Below, piece by piece: positions 22,675 through 31,196 of a stretch of DNA of 40,702 nucleotides (its first letter is position 1; each line of letters opens with the position of its first letter). The position numbers and the translations under genes are program-made. Below the pieces are notes generated by a model, which did not search any database, was not told the origin of the DNA, and saw only the letters and a list, made by a program, of their open reading frames with translations. Origin of the DNA: a virus; IMG/VR virus record IMGVR_UViG_3300036853_000241, positions 1 through 40,702 of that record; one strand, given 5' to 3'.

Positions 22675-23646
22675 ATGTCCGACGCCGCGCAAAGCCGATC
22701 CGGATCGAACGTCCGGGTGACCGCCGAAGCCGCGGTCGCCGTCGGCGAGTTGCGGCAACTGGCATCAGGCCAGGCGGGCGTGTCGGCCGATCCCACACTC
22801 TCGTTCGAGGCCGGCCAACGGGTCGACTTCAAAACCGATAGCCAGTGGGTGATGCCGAAAGCGACCGGCTTTGTCGGGCTCGACGGCGGGCGGGCGTACT
22901 GGGATTACTCGGCCGCGGCGGTGACGTTCCGCAAGGTCGGCGATCGGGACTTCTACCTGGGTCGGTTCGTCGGCGATTCGGCTTTAACCGATACGACCTG
23001 CACGGTCGCGCTCAACGTCGACCCGGCTTATGACCTGGATCTGGCACGCGACGCTTACCTCTCGGTCCCGATCGGCACGCAGGCACTGGGGGGATTCCTC
23101 CCGCCGGCCCGGCGCGGCGGAACGATCGGCCTGGTTCTGTCGAGCACCAGCGAAGCCCAGAAGGTCGACGCGCTCTCCGTTGACACCTTCTCGAAAGATG
23201 CCAACGCGATTGTGGAGTTTGCCTTCACGGTGCCATCGGACGGCGCGGGGACCGTGGTCGACCTGTCGGTCGGGATCGCCAGCGCGACCCACGCGACCGA
23301 CGCCGATTCGATCACGCAGCACTTGCTCATGCACCTGGACGCCAACGCGACAGCGATCAAGTTCCAGTCGAAGGACGGGACGACGACCGTTACGGCGACC
23401 GACTCAACGAAGACCTACACGGAAGGCGCGGCGCTGGCCAATCGCAAGGAAGTGTGGTTCGACATGCGCAACCCGGCCGACGTGCAGATCTACGTGGACG
23501 GCGTCAATGTGCTGCCGGCGACCGTGTTCAACGTGAACGCCGCGGCGAGCGAGTGGAAACTCCTCTTGCACGCCGAGAAGACCAGTTCGACCGACACCTA
23601 CGAACTCGACCTGCACTGGTTGCGGGTTCGACTGGCCAAACAGTGA
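22675..23646 (+). CDS. Second capsid decoration protein (DUF2190-like paralog)
   Basis: 323 residues, clearly paralogous to 21605-22585 across its length: GGRAYWDYSAAAVTFRKVGDRDFYLGR, STSEAQKVD, NAIVEFAFTVP, EVWFDMRNPADVQIYVDG and a shared LHWLRVRL-type end. The N-terminal ~45 residues differ. The pair may form mixed capsid decorations or bind different surfaces. It has the late leader AGTTCGCCCATG. Confidence 0.75.
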   Translation: MSDAAQSRSGSNVRVTAEAAVAVGELRQLASGQAGVSADPTLSFEAGQRVDFKTDSQWVMPKATGFVGLDGGRAYWDYSAAAVTFRKVGDRDFYLGRFVGDSALTDTTCTVALNVDPAYDLDLARDAYLSVPIGTQALGGFLPPARRGGTIGLVLSSTSEAQKVDALSVDTFSKDANAIVEFAFTVPSDGAGTVVDLSVGIASATHATDADSITQHLLMHLDANATAIKFQSKDGTTTVTATDSTKTYTEGAALANRKEVWFDMRNPADVQIYVDGVNVLPATVFNVNAAASEWKLLLHAEKTSSTDTYELDLHWLRVRLAKQ

Positions 23647-23655
23647 GGCAGCATC

Positions 23656-23931
23656 ATGGCCGACGAGAAGCACGAGACGCCGGCGGGACGCATCACCGCG
23701 GCAATCACGGACCTGAAGCCGCACGCGATCCCGCCGGTGCTCGCGAAGGACGTGCTCGCGGTGATCGCGAGCATTCCCGAGCACAAGCAGAGCAAGGTTT
23801 CGCTCGCGCTCGCCAAGGGATGCACCGGCGCGATCCAGGGCCTGCCCGAGCACGAGGCCGGCGAGAAGCTCGTGCACATCCAGGCCGGGGATCTGCGGAC
23901 GTTGCTGGAGGCGGCTGGTGGGAACGCTTAG
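23656..23931 (+). CDS. Small protein in the head-tail region
   Basis: 91 residues, helical and Ala-rich, with no recognised family. It lies after the decoration genes and overlaps the next gene by 14 bases. It may be a connector or assembly factor by position only. GAGGCAGCATC provides a weak ribosome site. Confidence 0.6.
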   Translation: MADEKHETPAGRITAAITDLKPHAIPPVLAKDVLAVIASIPEHKQSKVSLALAKGCTGAIQGLPEHEAGEKLVHIQAGDLRTLLEAAGGNA

Positions 23932-24295
23932 TGACCGAGGTCGGGACGCGCTCACCCGCCGGCAAGAGCAGGCGGAAGGGGTGACCGTCACGATCACGCG
24001 GGGCGCGGACACGATCACAATCACCGCGGTACCGGGAGAGACGACGTACGGTTCGCGTGCCGACGGCGGGCCGCGACTGGAGATCGCAACCCGGATCTAC
24101 CTGGTCGACGTCGCGAAGTACGTGTTCGACGGGCAGACGACCACGCCGGCGATCGGCGACCGGTTTTCGGAAACGATCAACGGCGCGGAACTCGTGACGG
24201 AGTGCCAGACGCCGGAGAACGGGGAAAAGGAATGGCGGTACAGCTCTCGCTGGCGATCGCGGTACCGGATCCACTGCAAGAAGGTGAATACCTGA
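23918..24295 (+). CDS. Putative head-tail connector or adaptor
   Basis: 125 residues, GTG start. After a short helix the protein is beta-rich (VTVTITRGADTITITAV...), ending YRIHCKKV. A small beta protein at this point between capsid and tail-tube genes is the usual place of a head-closure or stopper protein. The call rests on order and fold look only. Confidence 0.5.
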   Translation: MGTLSDRGRDALTRRQEQAEGVTVTITRGADTITITAVPGETTYGSRADGGPRLEIATRIYLVDVAKYVFDGQTTTPAIGDRFSETINGAELVTECQTPENGEKEWRYSSRWRSRYRIHCKKVNT

Positions 24296-24298
24296 GCC

Positions 24299-24796
24299 AT
24301 GCCGACGTACACGCCAACGACGCCCACGCTGGCGCTGTGCGCGGACCTGGCCGACGCGGTCCACACTGCCTGGAACCCGGTCGCGCCGTCCGCGGTCGAC
24401 TGGGACTTCTTCCGCCGCTACGGCGACGGTGAGGACCGGCTGACGAAGCTGGAAGGGCGTCAGGTCGTGTTCTTCCCCACGGAAGACTACGACTGGCAGA
24501 ACGAGAACCGCGGGCGGGACCTCTACACACACCGGATCTCCTGCCTGGTCGTCGAGCGGTATCTCGACCCCGGGGATCCGCCCCGCGACTGGACGGCCGA
24601 ACGCGTGGACTTTGTTCACACCCGGATCGTCAAGGGGCTGCGGTTCACCCGCTCCGGATCGCCGAGCTGGAACCCGCTGCTCGTGACACTCGGCGGCAGC
24701 GTTCAGATATGCGACCTGGAAAAACTGGTGACCGGCGGGAAGCTCTTTTACTCGCTGGTCGCCCTGGAATTCGAAGAACTGGTTACGCCGACTTGA
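24299..24796 (+). CDS. Putative tail terminator or tail completion protein
   Basis: 165 residues, alpha/beta. CADLADAVHTAWNP forms an N-terminal helix, then KLEGRQVVFFPTED and HRISCLVVERY strands, finishing SLVALEFEEL. This resembles the alternating layout of gpU-type tail terminators, and gene order agrees. It is followed at once by a 34-bp perfect palindrome. Confidence 0.5.
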   Translation: MPTYTPTTPTLALCADLADAVHTAWNPVAPSAVDWDFFRRYGDGEDRLTKLEGRQVVFFPTEDYDWQNENRGRDLYTHRISCLVVERYLDPGDPPRDWTAERVDFVHTRIVKGLRFTRSGSPSWNPLLVTLGGSVQICDLEKLVTGGKLFYSLVALEFEELVTPT

Positions 24797-24797
24797 C

Positions 24798-24831
24798 GTC
24801 GTGAGAACGCTGCCGGCAGCGTTCTCACGAC
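24798..24831. repeat. 34-bp perfect palindrome before the tail-tube gene
   Basis: Positions 24798-24831 form a perfect inverted repeat of two 17-base arms with no spacer (centre CC|GG). It starts two bases after the stop codon and ends 22 bases before the ATG at 24854. No T-run. As RNA it would make a very stable hairpin; as DNA a cruciform or dimer-binding site. Confidence 0.85.
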
Positions 24832-24853
24832 ATGAACAGAGAGGTTCGCCCCA

Positions 24854-25345
24854 ATGGCAGCAGCAACCAAACTCCTGACCGGCATCGGCGCCGGCACGTA
24901 CGCCAACGGCGGCACGTATGGCTCGCCGACGTGGAACGATCAGACCGCAATCAAGAGCGTGAAGCCCGCCTACCCGTGGGACTTCGCCGAAACGCTCTCC
25001 CGCGCCACCCCGATCAAGCTCTACGGCAAGACGCTCGTCGAGCTGTCGCTCCAGGTGATGATGCGCGCCGACCCTGCCGACGCGATGTACGCCGCGTGGA
25101 TCGACGCCCACTGGTCGCGGACAACGGTACTCGACCTGCTCGTCTTGAACGCCAAGATCACCATCGAAGGCGCCCGCGGCATTCGCGGCGAGTTCCTCGT
25201 CTCGCTCTCCGACGATGCACAGGAGATCGAGGGGAGCATTTACAGCACGTTCGATCTGAAGCCGACGCTCACCGCCAACGGCTACCCGAAGTCGGTGACG
25301 ATGGGCGCGTCCTCGACCCCGACCTTCACGACGATCGCGGTGTGA
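24854..25345 (+). CDS. Putative major tail tube protein
   Basis: 163 residues, beta-rich with helix DPADAMYAAWIDAHWS in the centre. Size, order (after the terminator-like gene, before the chaperones and tape measure) and a strong separate leader suggest the tube subunit, which needs high expression. The late leader GAGGTTCGCCCCAATG precedes it, next to the 34-bp palindrome. Family match is not certain. Confidence 0.6.
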   Translation: MAAATKLLTGIGAGTYANGGTYGSPTWNDQTAIKSVKPAYPWDFAETLSRATPIKLYGKTLVELSLQVMMRADPADAMYAAWIDAHWSRTTVLDLLVLNAKITIEGARGIRGEFLVSLSDDAQEIEGSIYSTFDLKPTLTANGYPKSVTMGASSTPTFTTIAV

Positions 25346-25348
25346 CCG

Positions 25349-25849
25349 ATGGGCGCACTCGGCTTCGGCTTCAAAGCCATGAAAGGCAGCTTCTTCGACG
25401 CGGAGAAGATCGCCGACGACGCCAAACGATTCGACCGCAAGGTGAAATCGAAGTTCGGCGCGTTCACCCGCCGGACCATGAAGAATTCGATCCAGTACGC
25501 CGACGGAATCAGCGCCCCGGGGAAACCGCCCTTCGCGCACCGTCAGAAGGGTTTCGGCCGGGTGAAGGTGAACAAGAAGACCGGAGTGAGCACGCATCAG
25601 CAGCTCTCCCCGCTCCGCGAACTGATCTTCTTTGCGCTCGACGAGTCGACGGATTCCGTCGTGATCGGCCCGGTGGAGTTCGGTAAGGGCGTGGCGGATG
25701 TGATCGAACAGGGCGGCACGACGACATACACGGATCCGCGAACGGGGCTGAAGAAGTCGGGCAGCCGGCGCCCGCACCCGTTCGCCGAACCCGCGGGCGA
25801 GGCCGAGGCGGCGAAGTTCCCGGACCTGATCCGCAACATGGTGAAGTGA
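25349..25849 (+). CDS. HK97 gp10-like tail completion protein
   Basis: 166 residues. FTRRTMKNSIQYADGISAPGKPPFAH, SPLRELIFFALDESTDSVVIGPVEF and VIEQGGTTT are the layout of gp10/gpZ-type neck or tail completion proteins: a basic helix, GKPP loop, then LR..I...D..  VVIGP strands and a GG turn. It helps join head and tail. Its position after the tube gene is slightly unusual. Confidence 0.65.
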   Translation: MGALGFGFKAMKGSFFDAEKIADDAKRFDRKVKSKFGAFTRRTMKNSIQYADGISAPGKPPFAHRQKGFGRVKVNKKTGVSTHQQLSPLRELIFFALDESTDSVVIGPVEFGKGVADVIEQGGTTTYTDPRTGLKKSGSRRPHPFAEPAGEAEAAKFPDLIRNMVK

Positions 25850-25858
25850 GGTGAGATC

Positions 25859-26320
25859 GTGGCGAAGTTCCGAGACAACAAGAACCGCGAGTGGATCCTG
25901 GAATGGGACGTGTTTCTCGCGGAACGCGTGCTCGCGGGGCCGGGCTTTAATCTCGACACCTGCCTCGAAGAGAACTTGAAGGGCCTCGTCGACCTCAACC
26001 GCAACTCGCCGCTCATGGCGCGTGTGGTCTACCTCATGTGCGAGGACCAGGCGGACAAGGCCAGCGTGACGCCCGAGGACTTCGGCCGCTCGCTGGGTGG
26101 CGATGCTCTCCAGGGGATGCGCAAAGCGTTCATGGAGGCCGTCGCGGATTTCTACCCAGCCCACCAGCGGCAGATCCTCCGGGCGCTGGTAGCCAAGGGC
26201 GAGGAAGTAGCGGAGAAGGCGGCGAGGCTGGGGGTGAAGGAGATCGAGAGGCACGACCCATTCGCCTCTGTTACGAGTTCGCCGGCTACATCGGGATCGA
26301 CCCCCGCGCCCGAGGGATGA
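25859..26320 (+). CDS. Tail assembly chaperone (G-like)
   Basis: 153 residues, GTG start after GTGAGGTGAG. It has the features of a planctomycete-type G chaperone: WILEWDVFLAERVL, RVVYLMCEDQADKASVTPEDFG, then a helical region (ALQGMRKAFMEAVADFYP). It binds the tape measure during tail assembly by analogy to lambda gpG. The next frame overlaps at the stop (ATGA) and carries the T-like part, so a minus-one frameshift as in lambda G-T is probable. Confidence 0.65.
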   Translation: MAKFRDNKNREWILEWDVFLAERVLAGPGFNLDTCLEENLKGLVDLNRNSPLMARVVYLMCEDQADKASVTPEDFGRSLGGDALQGMRKAFMEAVADFYPAHQRQILRALVAKGEEVAEKAARLGVKEIERHDPFASVTSSPATSGSTPAPEG

Positions 26321-26559
26321 CGCTCCGCAAGCTGACGTGGATGTACCAGGAGAAGAAGCGGGTCGAAGGCGAATTGACGGCGTGGATGGTGTCGATGATC
26401 TGCGCGCACATGCCGTTCGTGAACGCCCGGTTGAACCCGCGATCGATCAACCCGTACCGCGCTCCCGGCGCGGCGCGGAAGATCGAAGAGGTGCGGAACT
26501 TTATTGCGATGCGCGGACTGGCCGCGCTCGCATCGCTGGGCAAGGATCCGGAGCCGTGA
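26317..26559 (+). CDS. Tail assembly chaperone T-like part (possible -1 frameshift product)
   Basis: 80 residues if started at ATG 26317. The same frame reads RLCYEFAGYIGIDPRARG just before this ATG; CYEFAGYIGIDPR followed by MTLRKLTWMY is a typical start of gpT-like domains. This points to translation into this frame from the G-like gene by a -1 shift. A candidate slip site is G-GGG-GTG at 26230-26236, imperfect in the second codon. Separate translational start at the ATGA overlap is the alternative. Confidence 0.6.
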   Translation: MTLRKLTWMYQEKKRVEGELTAWMVSMICAHMPFVNARLNPRSINPYRAPGAARKIEEVRNFIAMRGLAALASLGKDPEP

Positions 26560-26560
26560 C

Positions 26561-28063
26561 GTGGGGAAGTCCAAGGACATTCGCGCCGGCGGGGCCTTCT
26601 ATGAACTGTGGGGCAAGGACGGATTGTCCGGCGTGCTCGACAGCGTCAAGAAGAAGGCGATCGCGTTCAACGCGTTCATGTCGAAACTCGCGACCCGCGT
26701 CGGTGTGGCCGGCGCCGCACTCACGACCCCGTTGACCGCGCTCTTCAAGGGCGGACTCGACCGGGCCGCGGACCTCGCGCGACTCTCACGACAGTTGGGA
26801 TTACCGATCCAGGTGTTGAACAAGCTGCAATATGCCGCGGATGCCGCGGGTGTCTCGCTCGACGAGGTGATGAACGACTGGACGGGCCGATACTCGGACC
26901 TGGTCGCCCGCGCGCCGGGGATCGACCCCAAAGACGCGCAGGAAGCGGCGAAGGTGCAACTCGAACTGGCCGACGCCACGCGGGCACTGCAACTGGCACT
27001 CTTGCCCCTGGTGCAGATCGTCAGCAAGTACGTGTCGAAGCTGGCCGAGTTCGTGAAGAACAACGCGAGCACGGCCAAGACCGTGCTTGCCGTTGGCGCG
27101 AGTCTCGTTGTGCTGGCCGCCGCGATCAAACTCCTCACGATGGGTTTTGCCGTGCTGGGGCCGGTCGCGACGGTGGCATGGGCCGCGGTGACCGGGCCGG
27201 TCGGCTTCCTGGCCGTGGCCGCACTGACCGGAGCCGCGCTTGGCGTGGCGATCGCTGGCTGGGTCGACGACTTCAAGACGCTCGGAGATGCCGGCCGCGC
27301 GCTGGGTAAGACGCTGGGCACCGCGTTCGGTGGCATCAAAGACGCGCTGGAGAAGGCCGATATCGGCCTGGCCTGGAAGATCATCGTCGCAGGACTCAAC
27401 GTGGTCTGGCTGGAGTTCGTGGAGGCGCTCACCACGACGTGGGTCGGAACCAAGATGATCGTTCTCGGCACGTGGGAAAAGATCGTCGCCGGACTCCAGA
27501 TGATGTGGATCGACTTCACGACCTGGCTGCAAAAGCAGTTCAACAACATCATCGACGGCTTCCTCGCCGCGGCGTCGTTCCTGGCGTCGCATTCCCTCAT
27601 CCCCGGCGGCGAGGGGTTGGCGAAATCGATCAACGAGGCCCGGGAGAGAAACGCCGGCGCCAATGCCGCACTGGATAACGACGCGATGGCGCGGAAGAAG
27701 GCGCTCGTCGACGAGATGAATCAGAAGCAGCTGGATCGACTCGACGAACTTCGCGGCCCCCAAGAGGACCTCGCCCGCGCCAAGAACGAATTGCTCAACC
27801 TGCGGCTTCAAGCTGCCGAACCGGCGCCCCCCGGCGAAAACCCGTTCACCGAATCCTCGCCCCTCAAACCCGGCCTGCTCGGCGCCGCGTCCGTGAAAGG
27901 GACCTTCAGCGGCTCGGCACTCGGTCAGCAGATCGGCGCGAGTGACCAGGTCGTGAAGCAGACGGAGTTGCTCAAGGCGCTCAAGGACGGGAAGGGCCAG
28001 CTCCCCGCGGAGATCGCCGGCAAGCTCGCCCCGGTCGTCGAAGGGCTGTTCAAGATCCGGTGA
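26561..28063 (+). CDS. Tape measure protein
   Basis: 500 residues from GTG 26561. It starts KSKDIRAGGAFYELWGKDGL, with a helical body and two or three hydrophobic stretches (TVLAVGASLVVLAAAIKLL, GPVGFLAVAALTGAALGVAIAGW) and Gln/Ala/Lys-rich coiled-coil ends. The order after the chaperone pair is diagnostic of the tape measure, which fixes siphovirus tail length. At ~0.15 nm per residue the tail would be about 75 nm. Confidence 0.85.
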   Translation: MGKSKDIRAGGAFYELWGKDGLSGVLDSVKKKAIAFNAFMSKLATRVGVAGAALTTPLTALFKGGLDRAADLARLSRQLGLPIQVLNKLQYAADAAGVSLDEVMNDWTGRYSDLVARAPGIDPKDAQEAAKVQLELADATRALQLALLPLVQIVSKYVSKLAEFVKNNASTAKTVLAVGASLVVLAAAIKLLTMGFAVLGPVATVAWAAVTGPVGFLAVAALTGAALGVAIAGWVDDFKTLGDAGRALGKTLGTAFGGIKDALEKADIGLAWKIIVAGLNVVWLEFVEALTTTWVGTKMIVLGTWEKIVAGLQMMWIDFTTWLQKQFNNIIDGFLAAASFLASHSLIPGGEGLAKSINEARERNAGANAALDNDAMARKKALVDEMNQKQLDRLDELRGPQEDLARAKNELLNLRLQAAEPAPPGENPFTESSPLKPGLLGAASVKGTFSGSALGQQIGASDQVVKQTELLKALKDGKGQLPAEIAGKLAPVVEGLFKIR

Positions 28064-28092
28064 TTTGAGTTTCGAGAGTAAAGGTTCGCCCT

Positions 28093-29142
28093 ATGGTCGC
28101 CCCGATCTGTGTGGAAACGCCCCGTTCGCGGAAGTGGAGAATGGACGCTGCGTCCGGCGCCATGACCCGCTCCTGGGTCATTCTGCACACCGACGACCGC
28201 GACGAGGTCCGCGAGCTGCTTCTAGCCAACAACCCGCTCTACTTCCAGGGCCTCGCCCGCAAGAGTTTCGACGTCGATTCGCTCGGTGCCCCCGATATGT
28301 GGTCGGCCGACGTGCTCTACGGCGTCTCGGCGTTTCCCGAGGGCCTCAAGCCCGACGAACTGTCGTTCAAGATCAGTGCGCAAAGCGTCCATATCAATCA
28401 ATCGCTGGAGACACAGTACGCGCTGCGTGTGGGGGATCCCGATGCCAGCGGTACGGACCTCACCGTGGACAGCGTGGACGCGGACACCGTCACGCCAGAC
28501 GGGTACACCCCGGTAATCGACGACATTGGCCTGCGGATCAAAATCACCGGTGGCGAGGACTGGGAGACCGGCACCTACACGATTCAGGAATCCGGTTCAG
28601 GAACCTGGAAGCTCGACCGTTCACCGGCAGCACTCGATGCCACCGGAGGCGAGTGGTACATCGTCGGCTCGGCCCCGGACACCAACGGCGCAATTGGCGT
28701 CGATCTCGACACCGTGCACGGCTGCGACATCCTCGTGCCCAAGATGGAATGGGTCTACAGCCGGCAGCGGGGATCGATGACGTTCGAATATCTCCGCACC
28801 TTGCGGAGCCTCGTCGGCAGAACCAACGACGCGGAGTTCTTCGGGTTCGCCGCCGGCTCGCTCCTTTACCTCGGCTGCGAACCGACATCGGCGATCGGCA
28901 CGCTCGACACCGGCGAGAAGTTCGTGTTCTGGAATTTGGCGCACTCCTTCGCGCAGGAAGAAAACAAGAACGACCTGAAAGTCGGGCCGTTCACCATCCC
29001 GCAAAAGAAGGGCTGGGAATACGTGTGGTCGCGATTTGATCCGACGCTCGCCGGCGGGCAGCTCACGCGCAACCCGTCGGCGATCTATGTCGAGCGCGTT
29101 TATGAGCCTGGAAATTTCGAACTTCTAGAAATCGGCAAATAG
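28093..29142 (+). CDS. Putative tail protein after the tape measure
   Basis: 349 residues, mixed, with beta-rich middle (DLTVDSVDADTVTPDGYTPV, GTYTIQESG, TWKLDRSPAALDATGGEWYI) and aromatic C-terminal part (KKGWEYVWSRFDP). Place directly after the tape measure fits a distal tail protein or baseplate component. No family recognised with confidence. It has the late leader GGTTCGCCCTATG. Confidence 0.65.
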   Translation: MVAPICVETPRSRKWRMDAASGAMTRSWVILHTDDRDEVRELLLANNPLYFQGLARKSFDVDSLGAPDMWSADVLYGVSAFPEGLKPDELSFKISAQSVHINQSLETQYALRVGDPDASGTDLTVDSVDADTVTPDGYTPVIDDIGLRIKITGGEDWETGTYTIQESGSGTWKLDRSPAALDATGGEWYIVGSAPDTNGAIGVDLDTVHGCDILVPKMEWVYSRQRGSMTFEYLRTLRSLVGRTNDAEFFGFAAGSLLYLGCEPTSAIGTLDTGEKFVFWNLAHSFAQEENKNDLKVGPFTIPQKKGWEYVWSRFDPTLAGGQLTRNPSAIYVERVYEPGNFELLEIGK

Positions 29143-29145
29143 ACC

Positions 29146-30771
29146 ATGCCACCGCCACTTTCCAACCTGGGGCCGGGCGACCAGATCCCGCGGGATCAGG
29201 AGACCTGGAACGCGCTCATGGCCGCGGGCCGGAAGGCACTCGGCCGTAGCGGCGGCAGTTATGGCGCGACCTCTTTACCCGGCGGTCCAACGGTGCCCCA
29301 AATCACCGCGTGGGTGCGCAACGACACCGGCGACGATCTCTCCGCGCTCACCGTGGTCAAACTCAGCGACCCGCTCGTCGACGCCGAGGAGCTGCCCCAC
29401 CAGGTGCGGGCGCAACCGGCCTTCGCCGGCACGACGCCCGACGCGGCGAGTAATGCGTTTGGAATTCTGCTCGATGCGATCCCCGACGGAGACTTCGGCC
29501 GCGCGATCGTGCTGGGCTGGGCCGTCTGCGATGTGATCGTCAACGACAGCAACCACGGTTACGCCGTGCCCAAATCCGGCTCGACCTCGGCACTGGAGAG
29601 CGCCTCGACCGGCCCGGCGAAGATCGTCCACAAGTACGGCACGACGGGCACCGTGCGGGCCGTAGTCCTGCTCCAGGGCGACGGCGGCGTCGGCAGCAGC
29701 GGCGGCAGCGGCGGCTGCGGGTGGGTCGCCGGTCTCACCGTGGACGATTGCCTCCGCGTGTCCGTCATTTCTGGGGAAGGCCGTTGCGGATGCGTAGACA
29801 CGGAGCAGGCGGAAAGGAAGCTCACTTCGACCGACGGCGAGACGTGGGGCATCTCCCTGGGATCGATTGGCACCGGGACCGGGTGCCTTGACGGCACGAC
29901 ACTGCCCGACGCCGGCACTGTGAGCGGCCTCGGCGGGGGCGGCTGTGCGATTGCCTCAGAGCCGACGCCGATCACGCTCGTCGAGCCGGGCCACTGGTCC
30001 ACGTCGGGCGGCTGGGGTGGCGCGACGCCGGAAGGTGGAACGACGGGGGATCTCAATCTCCAGTGCGTAGACGGCGCGTGGACGTGCTTCTGGGACATCG
30101 TGGGTGGCCCCGTGAATGGCGTACTCGTCTCACAGTTCTGCTTGACCGATGGCAACGGCACGCCCACTGCGCTCATCGTGTTTGATTTCACGGTAGCCAG
30201 TCCCTGCGAGTGGGTGGGCCGACTGAACTTCCAGTTCTTCCCCGACGCGTGTGCCGGGACCGAAGGTCCGACGATCAAGATTTGCGAATCGGATGTGCTG
30301 TTGACGTTCGAGAAGAATTGCTGCGGTTTGCCGAAGTTGACGCTCACGGGTTTTGAGGTGGACGAGGCGTGCTGCGGGGAGACGTTCGCCGCTAGCGTCG
30401 GGGTGACGGTGGTGAAGGACGGCACGACGTATACGGGGGATTGGGATGAGAGCGGCAACGTGTGGAGCGGGGGGTTGACAAGCCCGCCGCCACCGCCCCC
30501 GCCGACGGCGGAATGCTACCAGAGAACTGGACTGGGCACGACGTTTACCCGCATCACTCCCGGAGTGGATCAGTGGAACGACGGCAGCGGCTTCCGTGAA
30601 CTACGCGGCCCGTCGATGCTGGGCGCGGGCAATTGGGAGTATGTGGACGTGGGCGTGTGTATGAGTACGTGGCTCGCGAGCGCTTGGGATGGGACGGGCT
30701 GCAAGACCTTCAGCAGCGGCGGCTCTTGCACCCCGAACACGGTGGAGATTTGCGTTGTGTCGTGCCCGTGA
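29146..30771 (+). CDS. Large Cys-rich tail tip or fibre protein
   Basis: 541 residues, Gly/Thr/Ser-rich and beta-looking. N-terminal ~150 residues resemble a tail-tip scaffold; the remainder has over 25 cysteines (for example CGCVD, KNCCGLPK, DEACCGE, CVVSC at the C-terminus). A Pro-run (PPPPPPP) near residue 448 separates a C-terminal domain that could be the receptor-binding tip. Cys-rich composition is unusual for tail fibres and may reflect disulphide-rich contact with the host surface. Confidence 0.7.
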   Translation: MPPPLSNLGPGDQIPRDQETWNALMAAGRKALGRSGGSYGATSLPGGPTVPQITAWVRNDTGDDLSALTVVKLSDPLVDAEELPHQVRAQPAFAGTTPDAASNAFGILLDAIPDGDFGRAIVLGWAVCDVIVNDSNHGYAVPKSGSTSALESASTGPAKIVHKYGTTGTVRAVVLLQGDGGVGSSGGSGGCGWVAGLTVDDCLRVSVISGEGRCGCVDTEQAERKLTSTDGETWGISLGSIGTGTGCLDGTTLPDAGTVSGLGGGGCAIASEPTPITLVEPGHWSTSGGWGGATPEGGTTGDLNLQCVDGAWTCFWDIVGGPVNGVLVSQFCLTDGNGTPTALIVFDFTVASPCEWVGRLNFQFFPDACAGTEGPTIKICESDVLLTFEKNCCGLPKLTLTGFEVDEACCGETFAASVGVTVVKDGTTYTGDWDESGNVWSGGLTSPPPPPPPTAECYQRTGLGTTFTRITPGVDQWNDGSGFRELRGPSMLGAGNWEYVDVGVCMSTWLASAWDGTGCKTFSSGGSCTPNTVEICVVSCP

Positions 30772-31095
30772 TTATTTCGGCTCGACCTGGCCGAGGAGCG
30801 AAACCCGGCGACCGTCCCGGGCGATCAGGGTGACTTTCATTGCCGGCTTGCTGGTTTCGCCGTGGGCGAGGATCTGGCTCTCCTCGCCCTCCGTGGAGAC
30901 CGCCGTGAGGGTGCCGGAGTAGGTATCTGAGAATCCCGCTCGCTCCGGGTTTCCCGACGGGACGGTGACCTCGACCTGCCGATAGGCAGCCGGTTCGCCA
31001 ACCCCGGAACCGGAAGGGCCCTTGGAGTCGCGCACGAGCCAGCAGACGCCGAAGCCACAGGCGAACACGAGCACCAGGAGAGCGACTTGTTTCAC
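30772..31095 (-). CDS. Single-pass membrane or lipoprotein-like protein (moron)
   Basis: 107 residues from GTG 31095 on the minus strand. Residues 3-20 form one hydrophobic segment (QVALLVLVFACGFGVCW), then a soluble beta-rich domain, probably outside the cytoplasm. It is the only minus-strand gene inside the structural block, and its end abuts the fibre gene. That layout suggests a moron expressed in the lysogen, perhaps for superinfection exclusion. Longer starts exist upstream (to 31158). Function unknown. Confidence 0.6.
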   Translation of the reverse strand: MKQVALLVLVFACGFGVCWLVRDSKGPSGSGVGEPAAYRQVEVTVPSGNPERAGFSDTYSGTLTAVSTEGEESQILAHGETSKPAMKVTLIARDGRRVSLLGQVEPK

Positions 31096-31196
31096 GGTTT
31101 GGGCCTCGGAAGTGAACGGTAGCAGGGTATTCGCTCGAACTACGCCGAAATTATGCACCGACGGTTTAGCCGGTGCAAGAACGATTTGGTGAGGAC

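Noticed and set aside
23705-26254. 849-residue minus-strand open frame across connector and tail genes
   Set aside because: Long antisense frames are expected in GC-rich DNA; several plus-strand genes with starts and coupling explain the region, and the sequence is Arg/Val/His-rich low-information.
29559-30458. 299-residue minus-strand frame inside the fibre gene
   Set aside because: Pro/Ser/Thr-rich antisense of the Gly-rich fibre; no start signals.
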